A stretch of DNA of 64,000 nucleotides. Origin: Lycocorax pyrrhopterus obiensis. Its lineage: Eukaryota; Chordata; Aves; Passeriformes; Paradisaeidae. Of this stretch, positions 26,521 to 39,300 are shown piece by piece (positions within the stretch are counted from its first letter, which is position 1; each line of letters opens with the position of its first letter). Both the position numbers and the translations under genes were made by a program. The DNA is taken from contig JACSVZ010000015.1 in assembly GCA_014706295.1 (NCBI GenBank), positions 54,557,535 to 54,621,534 of the forward strand. The letters are read 5' to 3'. The notes beneath the pieces are model-generated. The model made no database searches. It had not been told where the DNA came from and saw only the letters and a list, made by a program, of their open reading frames with translations.

Positions 26521-27627
26521 AGCAAAAATACAGTGCTAATTAGCATCTTCTGGGTGTTTTCTTTTGAACAGTGTCTTTTAGATATGGATGTTCTCAAAAC
26601 CACAAATGTCCTGAAAAATTTGTCAGTTCTTCATCAGTAGTTAGCACCGTGAGATAAACTTTTTCCTAACCAAATCTACAACAGGAATTCAATTTAGACC
26701 AAACTTGCCCTCTTTAAGAGTTGCACTGCAAATATGTGCTCAAAGTTTACCAATGCAACCACCTTTTTCACGGCTGATCCTCAATTCCACTGTTTTCAAG
26801 TTCTAATTCCCAGGTTTTCGGGCTACCTTGTATTATGTTTCTCCCTGGACAGTTTTACAGTCTTGCTTCAGCACTGTTGTTTTATAGCTGGCAGCCTGGG
26901 CTTGTAGGTTTCACTGACTTCTTCAAATATCATGGTAGATCATAGATGGTGCTTGTGAACACTTAGCCACCAAAGGACAGACAGTTAGGACCCAATTTCC
27001 CAGTAAACCTGCAAGGATGATTCTTCTTGAAAAATTCAGTAGTCCAAGCCCCAGTCTAACAAAAAAAAAGGCACTCTCGTGTCAGCCGGGGGTTGGTTGT
27101 TTTACATGTCAATAAAAAAAACCCCAATACATCAAGATACTAAATTATTTACTTTAATATAAAGAGGGGGGAAAATCAAGAACTTATTAGTAAAAGGTAT
27201 CATGATTCCACAGCCCTTGAAGTTGCTCACTACATGGCAAAGGGAGACATTGAGAAGATCTCTACATTGCTGGGAACATTTAATTCTTAACAAAAAGGGT
27301 TAACTAATTTGATTTGGGTTACAGAAGCCAAATGGCAATCATAACAAAACCCAGAGGCCAACAAAAAGAAAGAAACCTACAACCCCCCATGTTTCCACAC
27401 TATTTCTTAATAATGGCTATATTGTGAAAGCACTTGGTCACACCAGGCTGACCCCAACTGTGCAAGGTACCATCTGGACACATAATGAATGTTCATCTTT
27501 GCTGGCAGTCAGAAAGACAAGAAACAGCTGATGGATGAGATAATAGAGAAGCCAAAGTAGGAAGCAGTGAGATAGCATTGCTATTTATAAAATGGATGTG
27601 CCTAACAAGAACAAAAAAAAAAAGCTG

Positions 27628-27835
27628 TATCAGGTCAAAGGAAAGATCCACCTCGTTCAGGATCCTGACTGACAGGACTGAAAGAACACAGGAAACTCAT
27701 ATGGTATATGGCCCCCAAACTCTCCCATCTTCCAGCATTTGCAGGTCACAGTCTGCTCGAGGCAGGTATGGTTGCCATGTTTTAGCAACCCTTAACACAT
27801 TTCTCTTCTATGAACCTGTTCCACCAACTGCTTTG
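27628..27835 (-). mobile_element. Old CR1/L3-like LINE 3'-region fragment
   Basis: The text around GGATCCTGACTGACAGGACT, the CCATCTTCCAGCATTTGCAG block, and GCCATGTTTTAGCAACCCTT followed by TCTTCTATGAACCTGT resemble, from memory, an ancient amniote CR1/L3-type LINE 3' region read in antisense. Diverged. It underlies the longest open frame of the intergenic region (139 codons), which is therefore not a gene. A RepeatMasker run would settle the family. Confidence 0.5.
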
Positions 27836-28696
27836 AGCCTGGCTCCTGCCCATTTCAGCTGTTGGTGGTTTGTTCCTTGTATCAGGATAAGCACTGAAGA
27901 ATCAATTCCCCACCTCACACCATTTATGATTTTTGTTCATCATAGTAGAATAAACACCCAAGAATCAATATGCCATGTCCCCTACCCTCGCCTTTAGTTA
28001 GCAGCAGTGATAGCAAGTTGTCATTTTCTGGCAGTTGATCAATAGGTAGTTAAAACACTTTGAAAGTGATTTTCTCTGAAATGATTTAGAAATCCCACTC
28101 TAGAGACTAGCTTCTGCTAGTAATACCAAGTTTGTATGAGAAGCAGTGCAGGGACCCTGCATGGAGGGAGCAGCCAAACTGCTTTGCCCATCATAGATTT
28201 ATTGTAATCCATGCAGTGTGTCCCCCCTTGCAGTCCTTGTTAGCAAGGAGAAAATGTGATAAAAACTCTCTATATTCCACTCTCTCCCTTTTTCTGGCTG
28301 CCTGGCAGCCCCACACTCACCATGGGAGTTTTTCAGCACCAGCCCTACACTCCTCTGAGCCCTGAGTTGGTCTTGCCTCACCTTGACTCCACCACCAGAG
28401 TGAGGAGCCCATAAAAGGGCCAGCTACTATCTAACCTTAAATGATCTACATGGGCATTATTTATCATGGCAGCACCATGAGGAACAGAATCAAACCGCAG
28501 GAACTTAGGAGGAAAAGCAATTTGTCTTTCTCCTTGCAGTAACAGTAGAAAATTTGACTTGAATATTTCTTTTAAATGAAAATTATGAATCCTTCTATTT
28601 AAAAAACCCCATAAAACAGTGGAATGTGTAGGTTTATAATGGTCCATGGAAGCAGGCTTAAAAAATATGATTTAAACACCTCACTTTAAAGTAAAA

Positions 28697-28738
28697 AAAG
28701 AGTATTTGCCAAGACCAAAGAGTATTTGCCAAGACCAA
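28697..28738. repeat. Tandem duplication, period 20 bp
   Basis: AGAGTATTTGCCAAGACCAA is present twice in direct succession (28699-28718 and 28719-28738) with identical copies. The left end extends two further bases into the period. Confidence 0.95.
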
Positions 28739-28970
28739 GGGTTTTCTTTCATCTTAAGTCAAGATTTTATCTATCTGTTCCTGCTCTCATGAAAGGCGCT
28801 AATAAAATTCTCCTTATGGGGCCAAATCAGACATGAATTGAGACAAGATCAACAATTTATCCTAAAACATCTAGTAACCAATGAACAAGGAACCCACTGG
28901 CCAGCCAATAAGTGCCAAAGAAATGTGAATATTCTGTTAGTGGATATCCCAGCTTTACAGAAATTTCATC

Positions 28971-28993
28971 GTCCCCCCTCCCCTCCCCCCCAA
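28971..28993. repeat. C-rich low-complexity run
   Basis: Runs of 4-8 C separated by single T residues. A similar run lies at about 50691-50714 in APPL2 intron 2. Confidence 0.85.
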
Positions 28994-31900
28994 TCTCTGA
29001 CAGAATAAATAAAAATTAATTTTGCAATAATTCTTTCTGAATGTGATTATTGTCCACAGTCCTGAAACCCCCTTTGTTTTAAAAGCTTATGGGGCACATG
29101 ATTCTTAGCTGATTCACAAGGCAGAAACGGAGTTCAAGACTAAAACTTTTAAAGGTAAGTTCATGGGGGAGAAATAAGTCATAATTCAATGTTCACATCA
29201 ATGTTACGTCTGTTCCTAAAAAGTCTAGATTTTAGCACACAGACCTGAAGAATTTGCTGTTGAGCTCAACTATTTCCCCCAGCCTGAAAAGATTTTTCTT
29301 CCAGAGTTATTTTCAGGTGCCCTTGAAAATAACAAATGGCCAAATGCTTAAATTGGACATCCAGAAACCATTTGGAATCCTTTCTGTGCCCAAAAGGTTG
29401 ATATATATGATGTATTAGATTCTTCTATTAGAGGTTTCACAAAAATACAGGACATAAGTAAGAGTGCTCCTTACCTCTGAGATCACTCAGGCTTCATTTT
29501 ACTATCTCTGCTAACAAACAGTGTCCCAAAGGTCTATTCCAGAGGAGAAAAGCATCTTACTCTCTTATTTTAATACACTATGCAGACAGATTAATCTCTT
29601 TCCCCATCTCTCACTTCATAAATTAATTTGCAAGATGCAGATAAATCAGCTTTTACAAAGACAGGATCACAAAATGAAAAGATGAAAAAATGGCAAAATG
29701 CTAGAGAAAGGACCTTTATACTGAGCTGTCATGAAGATGTCAGTGCAGCACTGCATCCCTTTGAAACAAAGTGCATGCATCACTTCAGGCACACGCGTAC
29801 GTAAAACACACTTGCTCCATTTGAAAAGCCTAAATTAGTGCTCGAGTAGTGTAAGACAACTGGATTCAGATCCATGAGAGGAAACTCTCTTTTCCCCAGA
29901 ACTGTGTATGAGAAAGGCACATCTCTTGTCTGGAGTCCCACACTTTTATTTCAAGAGGCCCTTCCGCACACATAGCTCTTATTTGTTCAGTACAGTGGGA
30001 AGATGATATCCCTGCTTTATTATGTTTTATTTTCATGCACTTTTTCAGATGTCAATTCTTCCTCTGTTGTTGATATAAATTTCCATTACAGTTTTCCACA
30101 CATAGTAATTGCTTTTGCCCTATATTGGTTACGATGCCAACCAGCACAGTTGCTGCCTTGTTTTTGTATGCAGTGTGCCTGCAGACTATGGAAACAGCAG
30201 ACACATCCTCACCACGAAAAATGTCTTCATCAAAGCTGTACATTTATACACCTCTGCTTAATTAATACCTTAGCTTTTGAAAACCTAGGGAAGCTAAAAT
30301 TTGCCAGTCTTTTTACAGTAGCTATGTATAATTCACACTGACTGCGACTTTCATAACTTGCATGTGCCATTTTATTGAAATAATAGAATTCTGCTTCAGC
30401 AAATACCAGCCAGGATAAGAAAAGATAAATGTACATCAAAACAGCACCTCTCTATCTAAATATGGGTTTAATACAAGAAGATGCTAACAATTTTGATTAA
30501 TCAAAACTTCTGTCATACTAGGCATACAGTAAACAGAACTTCTTACAATTAGCAATATGGAAGCAGTGAGTTTTAGGTCATTAAAAAAAAAAGGCACCCA
30601 CAAACACCAACTGTATCTTGTGCTTTGACTGCTTTTAACACATAATTTTAATTAGAACGTGGTTCTTGACAGATAAAGTACTAGCAATTTTTAAGCACTT
30701 AAAGAAGGCTCTTGTATGCATAATTTCAAATATTTGTAAGAGCAGGGTGTTTGTACCCATGAAATAAAACACACTGTAAGCAATCCATAGTAGTTACATG
30801 GTGTCCTCACACGATGTTCTCATAGGAGACATCCTTCTAGCACCTATATAAGGGTGACAAACTCCTCTCATTTATACTAATAAAGATTAGGCAATTCACC
30901 CTTGTTAAACACAGAATCAGCTTCTGGATCCACAAGTACAGGCAGATGATAGACAGAGACATAGAAATGGACAGTTTGGGAATTTCTGCATTAAATACTT
31001 TATCTAGTTTGATTTATTCCAGGTTTAACAGCAAAATGGAGGCAACACACCAAAACCATCTGTTCCTTAATATATACCTGGGAATTACTCCCAAAACACT
31101 GGTGGTTTGTTTATTAATATTTGCATTGCATTTCAAAATTCATGACTTGGGGATCCTAAAACGCACAGAACTGTGTGAAAATGATGAACGTATTTTAAAA
31201 TAATTGCTGCAGAGATTTAATTCTTTGATTTCTGACAGTGAGCATTTATGATTCAAGGACTTGCTTTTCTCTTTCCTCCAGAATGAGAAGGGCCAGTCCT
31301 TTTCCAACCAATCCCAAATCTCTCCCAACTCATAATAAGAAGCACATGTCACTTGGGGAAGCTCTGACAGGGAGCTGACAGCCTGGTAGCCCCTCACAGC
31401 AAACCTGCCCTAGGAGGCTGCGACATGGTGAAACCACAGGAGCTGGCAGCACCAGTCCAAATGTACAACAGCATAAACAAGAAGAGATCTGGACTCAAAC
31501 CTAACAATGACCAGAGCACTTATTTGAAACGAAGCCACTCTTTTTTGATTTAGTTTTCGAAGTACTGAACATTGCTCCATTTGGCAATGCTACAATGCAG
31601 CATAAATCAAATCTAACAAAACCTCTGAAATTCTGTATGCGCAAGCAGTTCTGTTCAGGAGAAGAACGAAAAACTCTGGCAACTTGTCTTTTGTCACAGA
31701 TTTCTTTCAAAGCATTTAAGATAGTTTAAACACTGATGAGAACATTTTCCATTGCATTATTATTCATGTTCTCACAGTCACAGATATGATTCTGCTCTTC
31801 TATTTGGGGCTTTTTTCTTTTTGCTATTTCATAAAAGCTTGATTTGAGAGGGTGAAAAACTAATTAGAAACCATTGGTCCCTTCTAAGAAAAACTTACTA

Positions 31901-32700
31901 TTAGGTGCTGTTGACTCTGACTGCAGTACATGCTGTCTGCATGCTTCATGGTTTTCACTGAGAGATACCTGCTGACCCAGGATCTTGTCAGCACTTACGT
32001 TTACAGAGTATTTAAAGATAATGACTGTATGTGACCCTTGAACTAAATGTTCTGGTTTCAAAATGTGGAAGAAAAACAAAGAAAAGCAATATGTTACCAT
32101 AAATGAATTTGAAAGAACTGGGAAACTATTTACTGATCCAGCCAACATTTATATGCCTGATTAATCTCCAGGAATCTGACAGGCTAAACACAAGTTTTTA
32201 AGTTTGCAGGACTAGAGCTGGGTTGTCAAGTGCACAGGTAACATATGGCATTGCTGCAGGGTTACAAACCACCTGCCTGCACGGCAAATCACATGATGGA
32301 AAGCAAAAGGGCGGGGCAGCTTCTCAGCTGCAAGACAAATTCTGCACAAGTTCAGGTGCTTGAGCACTCACATACGGTGGGCAGTTTATAGCCCAAAAGC
32401 TGCCCACACCCTGGTGAGATAGTTCACCTTGCTTGTACCTTGCTCACAGTGACCTTTATCCTGGGAAAATACTGAGAGAGGTTTGCCAACTGGAAGAATT
32501 ATTTTGCTAACAGCAGCAGTCAGGCCCTGCTGTCGGCCTCCTAGGGGCTGTGCTCTCACCCATGCTGTAAGGGCAGCACACCTCGGAAAGAGACTCCAAG
32601 AGCTACAAAGCTACAAAAGGCAATGACAATATGTGGTTTGCAACCTCTCCTAGAATGATGCAACTCTGCTCCCCTCATACTCCTCACGGGCCCCTACTAA

Positions 32701-32722
32701 AGCAAGCCACCAGCAAGCCACC
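32701..32722. repeat. Short tandem repeat, 2 x 11 bp
   Basis: AGCAAGCCACC occurs twice in succession, followed by a partial third unit beginning AGCA. Confidence 0.85.
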
Positions 32723-33659
32723 AGCACGCCATGGTGACAGCCCTGCCTGCAGCAGCGATGCTGGATGGAGTGTCTCAGTGCACATGCCGCAGAATTCCAG
32801 CTTTCTGGCAAGCCCTTCATTTGCAGCAGTAACTCCAGTCACACGACAGGAAAGGGTTTCCAGTATTTGGCTTTCTCCAGACAGCAGAAGAACTTCTAAG
32901 TAGCCGCCATGGGAAGAAAAACTGGAAACATCTGATCTTGCGTCACTGGAAGCATCTGAGCACTGTGGAGGAACACAGAGCTCGTGAGAGGTTCCTGCTG
33001 AGCTGGACTGACAGTGCCCAGACCTGCTGCCTGGGCAGCAATGCAGCACTGCATTTTCCTTGTACAACTGCGCTTGCTTGTATACTTATGCTCCTGACAT
33101 TGTCTTGGCAGCCTGCTGGGAGGAGTCACTGCTGATTGTGGTGCCAGTGCCCATTTGGGTGCTGCCTAGAGTTTCCTTACTTCTTTCTCTATCATCCATC
33201 CTCTGGGGTTTTTGCTGTTTCTCTAAAAATACAGAAGACATGCTATTGCATCACCACATCCTGCTCTGCCTTTGCCCTGGGCAGCACAGACAGGCTCTGC
33301 TCAAGGGGGAAGCAGGCCAGCGAGCTGCTTGAGGCCTCTGTGGTCTGCAGTAGCCTCAGTTATGGACCCAGCCCCCTTTGTGCTACGTTGTGTATGGAGA
33401 ACAAGAGGAGTCCAAACAGAAAACAGCAAGACCAAAAAGGATATAATCATGCTGGCAGACTTTTGTGGACCCCTAATAGGCCTTAAGGTATGTTCTGCTA
33501 TATATCAATGTTAAGACATTATAATTCAGCTTTTTTAGCCTAACCAGCCGTAGAAAGATGCAAGAGAAGGTGAATCAAAGGGAGCAATCAGAATAAAGAC
33601 AACATGAACTTTTCAATTGTGTTGTTCAGAAGGAAACACAAAAGTGCTTGATTCTTGAT

Positions 33660-33683
33660 TTTAAGACCAGGAAAAGGCATCAG
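33660..33683 (+). repeat. 24-bp string shared with 13189-13212, copy 2
   Basis: Identical over 24 bases to the copy in C12orf75 intron 2, in the same orientation, about 20.5 kb away. Flanking bases diverge within a few positions. Confidence 0.45.
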
Positions 33684-36600
33684 TGCAGGGCTTGATTGGT
33701 TCATGTGATCTCATGATAAAAAAACTAAACCAAGAGCTGGCTTTAGACACAGTGATAAAATGGGAGTGCATTTGCTTCTGATAATTGTATTGATGTTGTA
33801 AAGACTACAAAAGTAGGTTCCCTCTGACACGAAATTGACAGTCCTTTCTACAGATCCAGCCTGCATTTGAATGTGGTATTCTGACTTTTGGTAACCTCTA
33901 TGCCAAACAGGTTATTTATTGGCACTTTATAATCATATGTCAGGCATTACGTGTCTCTTATTTTAACGTACAGAATCATACCAGATACGCATTTCTTTGA
34001 TGAAGTACCTGTATTATTCTTTCTGTCACTTCTTGTATTTCATCCAAAGATTTTTCACCATTCCTCAGACAGCCCTGAACTCCATTGGACCATCACCTGA
34101 AGCAGAAGGTTAGGAAGCAATATATATCACAAAAAGCACAGCTACAAGGAGGAGGAAGGAGCCTGTATATTGACATTTGCGCTGCAAAAACATAAAAATT
34201 TTAGCTTAAAATATTCCAATAATTCTCCAACAAACTACCCACTCTCTCATTGTTCCTGTTGCTTGCAAAACAAATGCAAACTCTTAAATCAGATGCCCTC
34301 CATCAGACAGGCCCCCAGACAAAAATTCATGGCAACACTATCCGAGTCCACGCAGCACAGGGCAGAGGCAGGCGTGGAGGAAGTGGTGGCAACATCTCTG
34401 GCTGGTATTGCCATCAGTGACTCCAGCACTGGAAACCATATTTTTATTCTGCATCTGGGTGGAGGCTGCTGCTGTGCTTGGTAACATGAGGGGACTTAAT
34501 TGTCCTTAAATTACATGAAATTAAAGATGGCAGTTATACCCTTCACCTTCAATGAGGTTTTAATTAGATCCATCCCACCAGCCAGTCCATCTGTGCACAT
34601 CCATTTTGGCATATTACTAACGTGTTTAATGGAAATAAACAAAGCCATGTGTTTCACGTTAAAACAAAGAACGTGACATCTTGGTTACGTAGCAATTAAT
34701 AATTTCAGTGGAATTTTATTTCAGCCCAATATTATGTTATGGGTCATACACAAAATCAAAAGATACTCCTTTTCTATGTGTCCAAGACATGTCCTGTACA
34801 TCAGATGCCCTATTATTAATTCAACTAGTAATTTATTCAGAGACTATTAAAAAATTTGGTTTGGGATGCTTCCGGTAGGGAAAGTACTAGGAGATTTTCT
34901 TCTCATCTTTCAATTGTATTCATTTAAAGCAATTTATTGCTACTATCATATAACATATCCTCTATATTTATATACATATATGTTTATATAAATCTGCACA
35001 ACTTATGGTAAATTATTACACATCTAAAAGTCATCTGTAGTTCAAGAATTTCTTTGTTACTGAGCACAAAGAAAAATATGACACACTGTTAAATGCATAA
35101 ATAGACTCAGCTGACTTAGCAAACATGTGACTGCCACACCACTGCTCAGAAATTTCTTGTAAAGTATAAGGTAGGAAGCCAAAAAGGAAGCATAATGCAA
35201 CATGTTCTTTAAAGTTATAATGGAACATATGAGAATGAAAACACAATGCAGTATGACTTACTCTGTAACTAGTCTAACCAGAAAAAAATAATTATAGCCA
35301 GCTCTCCATTAATACTGGGTGGATTATCAAATTTGGAAATAAATTAGGCTAAGGATGCACAACAGCTGCCTTGTTTCCAAACAGCCCAATTAAAGCTGGC
35401 AGGGCTTATTAACTCATGCACAGCACCACCCAGCCTTGGCACTGCTGCTTCCCACCCTGAGCTGGTGCTGGGCAGTGAGATGGGAAAGCACTTGGGCAAG
35501 CCTGGAAGCGTGGCAGTGAGACCTGCAGTCCTGCAGAAGGCACAGTCCCAGCTGCCATCTCACACCGTGGTCCTTTCTTGTCACATGGCCAGACTTGACT
35601 GACGAGTTACCAAGGGATGTTCCTGGCCATCCTCAAACAGGAACAAAACTGTCCCATGTAAAAGCCCAAATCCAGGTTTCAAGATGCACCAATTTCTGTG
35701 CAGTAATACTGGAAGATTTTACATCATTTTGCCAAGAGATTTGTTTAGCAGACAAATCTTGAATTTCCAGATGAATTCAAACTTCCTTCTTCTTTCCTTC
35801 AAAATTGATACTTCTCCCAACGATGAGATTTTTTTGGCTACAATCAGGCTTTTGCTGGAAGGAAGCATTGTCTTTTCTTAGAAACAGTACAATTAGTTTA
35901 TGTAATTAATTACTTCAGACCCAGTGCTCAATTATTTATTGATTTTACTTGATGCCATGATTTCTCACTAGTTTTATAAGCAGTATGTATCAGCTTAATT
36001 GTAGCCCTTCCAGGGGTTTTTCCTTAAGTTTTCACACTCTAAGAGCCATATTTCTTAACATAATCAAGTCATCTGTAGGTTACAGAATACACACATGCAA
36101 ATTAATTGGGCTGCTTCCTGAAGTGATCTCCAGCTCAGTTCACACTGCTGTGGCAGGTCCTTCGAGCATTCAGGTGACCGATTCTGGGTGCTATGCCTAC
36201 TGTTTCCCTATTCTCTTTCCATATGTACAATGTTCCTAGAATGGCTATAAGAGTGCTTTTCACTAGCAAGACTTTTTGTAGCAGCTGAATATATTGCATT
36301 CAGTACCTGGATGTAGAACATGGAAACTCAGGAAACCCAGAAACCATGTTTTCTTGTGTCAAAGAACAAGATACCTCTACCCAAAGGACTGCCCATGCAC
36401 AAGGTACCTAACTTTTTTTAAAAATACTGCTAATGCTGTATAAATAAATAGTTGAAATGTTTGGTGGTAGTACTGTGGGTTATTTTAATTCTTTTAAAAG
36501 CATTATTTGGAGTTACCAAAACAGAAGAATAATTCTTGAGACCCAATAAAACCAAGTGACTAGGAAATTAATTTCATTTACTAATAGGGAATTTTTTAAA

Positions 36601-37847
36601 ATTCAAAACCACCTGGACTGTATTGGGAACATTCAATAAAAACATTTTGATCACTATAAATAAGTAATCTGCCAAGTTTATAGATGTGTAAGTTAATGAA
36701 GTGCTTTTTGTTTTATTTAAATAAAACTAGTGGAACCTGTTCTCGAAATAACTATCCTTAAGTTTGGAATGACAACAGGCTTCCACTCTTGAACCTCAGA
36801 CTAAACAAAGCCATCAAAAGGAAGAAGACAAAAACTTCCAGGTTATTGCACTGATGTGAAATAAAACCACAAACCACCTCGATGCTTTCCTAATGGAGGA
36901 AATACTTCAACCCAATGGGTAAGAGCTTTGCTGAACTATTTCAAGACTAGAGGGGGAAAGAAAGAGGCAAGGGTTGCAACTAAAGTATTTGGGAAATATT
37001 TAAAAATGCCCTGAAGCTACTTTAACAGATACAGAAAATCTGATGAAGCGTGGTTTTCTTGTTCTCCATGAATTTCAAATAACGATTTCAAAATCTCTGA
37101 TGAAAGAAAAATAAAACTTGACAGAGACTGACAAAATTGGCTCAGATATGATCATGCATTCTTAAGCCTAATGCCTAACTGGTGCCCTATTTCATATTCT
37201 GTAGAAATAAACCCCACTCTGACCTCTTTTCACCATTCTAAAATTCTCTGAAACATTATTATGACAAATCCGTATCTATTTTTATTTTCTCTTTATGTAA
37301 ATACATACTGTCATCCTTGGTATTTTTGGTATTAGCTAGAGATTCTTATTATGGTTCAGTGTCTTTATTCAGGCAGGAAAAGGGACTGAATGTGAGACCT
37401 CTGTTCTTACTCACAGGCCTGGAACAGGGAGTCCAGCTTCAGGACTGGTGGAGCAGTCCCACTGTTATGGCTTGGCACATTGGGTTAAAGGTCCCATCAC
37501 AAGCTTCAGAAGCAATACCAATCAATGTCAGACACACAGAAATACCTTAGCCAAAATTACAGGGTTCAGTGGTCTTTCTCATACATAATTAAAGCAAACA
37601 ATCATCCAGCCAACCTGCAAAAAGTCTTTTAATCAGAAAAAAAAAACCCCAATCTTTATTAGCAGTCACCTTGTCATATAAAATGCTTGCTATTGCTTAA
37701 GAATGACAGAAGTGGAAAAATCCACTGGGACTTAGATGCAAAAAGCTGGCTGATATTAATGTTTGGAGTTCTTTTACAACTCAAGCTGCATTTGTTTAAA
37801 ATTATTTTTCTTTTAAAAGAGGGCAGCAATGTGAGTTATCTGAAGAT

Positions 37848-38067
37848 TGCTCTCACCTCCTTGGGCACCCACACCACGTGGGATCAGGCAGTGACTCTTC
37901 TGCACATGGAGCTCTTTAGTGAAAAAGAGGCTGTGGTGCTACAAGGCAGATGCAGTGTGTGATGCCCTGATGAAGGAGAAGTCACAGGACCCAAAAGTAG
38001 CACTTGAAGAGTGAGGTTTGGTTGATCTGGCAAACACATGTGATTAAATACAGTAAAGCATAGTGAA
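37848..38067 (+). repeat. 220-bp dispersed repeat, copy A (upstream of APPL2)
   Basis: This aligns without gaps to 46845-47064 with 8 mismatches by hand count (about 96% identity), same orientation, 8997 bp apart. Similarity stops abruptly at both edges. An open frame (residues L-T-S-L-G-T-H-T-T-W onward) crosses the first half and stops at the same TGA in both copies. The following bases stay protein-like in another frame for about 17 codons, as if the parent was a coding sequence already carrying a frameshift. I do not recognise the family. Confidence 0.9.
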
Positions 38068-38992
38068 ATTTCTTCAAAGATGCTAGCATCTTACTGCCAG
38101 TATTTTTGTTCGCATATTCTGTTTAATTGGCAGGATTCTTCCTAAAGTCTTCAGAAGTGAGTTTTGTTTTTTTTTTTTTCTTAAATGAGATTCTGGATTT
38201 GAGTTATCTCCATTTTTATCTGAAGGCACACTGGAACAACAAAAGCTACAGCTGACAAGAATGGAGCAACTTCCCTGCAAGATCTGTAACTCTGGACTTC
38301 TGGAGAAGCTAATGCATCCAAAAGCAATGGCCACCCTTCAAAAACATGTACATGATCAAATACTCACAGACCAAGCTGTGCTTACTTTGAAAACACTAGT
38401 TTTGTTTAACTAAGCATCCGAATTAGTGTCCAAAGGCTGGAGTTATCCAACACAATTAAGACAGCATCAAGCCAGTCATAAAAACATAGCTCAGAACATG
38501 AAGGACTAGTAACTTAAAATGCATCCCTTCTAACCTCCCAAGTGTCATGGAGTTACGGGCTATGGCTGTGTGGGAATTGGCCTGTCTGGAGCACAACGAG
38601 GCCCCACAGTCACACTTGCAGAGTTGTCCATGGACAAGAACAAATGCAGATGCCGCAAACGCGGCTCACTGATAAGCAAGCGGTTGTGCTGATCCCAGAA
38701 AGTGTCCCTGCCGTGCACCTGAGGAGAGCACAGCAAAGGGCTCGCCCACAGCTGGACGTCCTCAAGCCCCACAAGCCCAGGCTGCAGGGTGCGATCCTTC
38801 CCCTGGTTTGCATCACACCCACGCATCCTCTCAGCTGAGGGGGCATCCGCGGCCCCCGCTCCATCCCTCCTTCCGCCACCCTGCTCTCTCGGGGCCGGGG
38901 CTGCGGGAGGCCGCTCCACCCTGCCACCCGCGCGGGGAGGAGGCCACGGCCGCCCTCCACCTGGGCCTGCCACGCCGCTGCCCGCCGAGCTA

Positions 38993-39000
38993 ATGGCGGC
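38993..39000 (+). promoter_or_regulatory. YY1-type motif (ATGGCGGC), possible transcription start area
   Basis: ATGGCGGC, preceded by CTA, matches the YY1 core in the orientation often found just downstream of transcription starts in CpG-island promoters. It lies 254 bases upstream of the APPL2 start codon. Its ATG also opens an out-of-frame reading frame overlapping the APPL2 start, which matters only if transcription begins upstream of it. Start-site placement is inference. Confidence 0.4.
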
Positions 39001-39246
39001 AGGAAGCCTCGCCCCGCCGGCCCTCCCCGTGACTCGCTTCCTCCAGCGGACGGGAACTGGGCGGAGTGAGCGGCCCCGGCCCCGCCAGCGGAGCCGTCCA
39101 GCCGTGCCCGGTGCCTGCAGAGCGCCGCGGCCGCCCCCGCGGGGACGGAGAGAGGGAGGGAGGGACGCAGCCGAGCCCCGCCGCCGGGGCGTGCCAGCGC
39201 CGCGCACCCCGCTCCTGCCAGCGCTCCGCCGCGCCGCAGCACCAAC

Positions 39247-39300
39247 ATGCCCGCCGTCGACAAGCTCCTCCTGGAAGAGGCTCTGCAGGACAGCCCGCAG
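39247..39300 (+). CDS. APPL2: APPL2 coding exon 1
   Basis: 18 codons, MPAVDKLLLEEALQDSPQ. The donor is CAG|GTAGCG, phase 0. The sequence before the ATG is ACCAAC, a good Kozak context with A at -3. Confidence 0.97.

Larger units (their letters stand above)
23961..38779. other. Intergenic DNA between C12orf75 and APPL2
   Basis: About 14.8 kb between the two divergent promoters. Contents recognised: a CR1 3' end (26461-26520), an older LINE-like fragment (27628-27835), a 20-bp tandem duplication (28697-28738), a C-rich run (28971-28993), an 11-bp tandem repeat (32701-32722), one copy each of the 24-bp and 220-bp repeats. No ORF in it looks like a gene and no exon could be matched to a known protein. 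Confidence 0.65.

Noticed and set aside
27578..27997. 139-codon plus-strand ORF in the intergenic gap
   Set aside because: The underlying DNA resembles an old CR1/L3-type LINE 3' region, so the frame is incidental.
37687..37962. 91-codon ORF crossing 220-bp repeat copy A
   Set aside because: Only the part inside the repeat is shared with copy B, and the frame stops at the same TGA in both; it is treated as repeat-derived, not as a gene.
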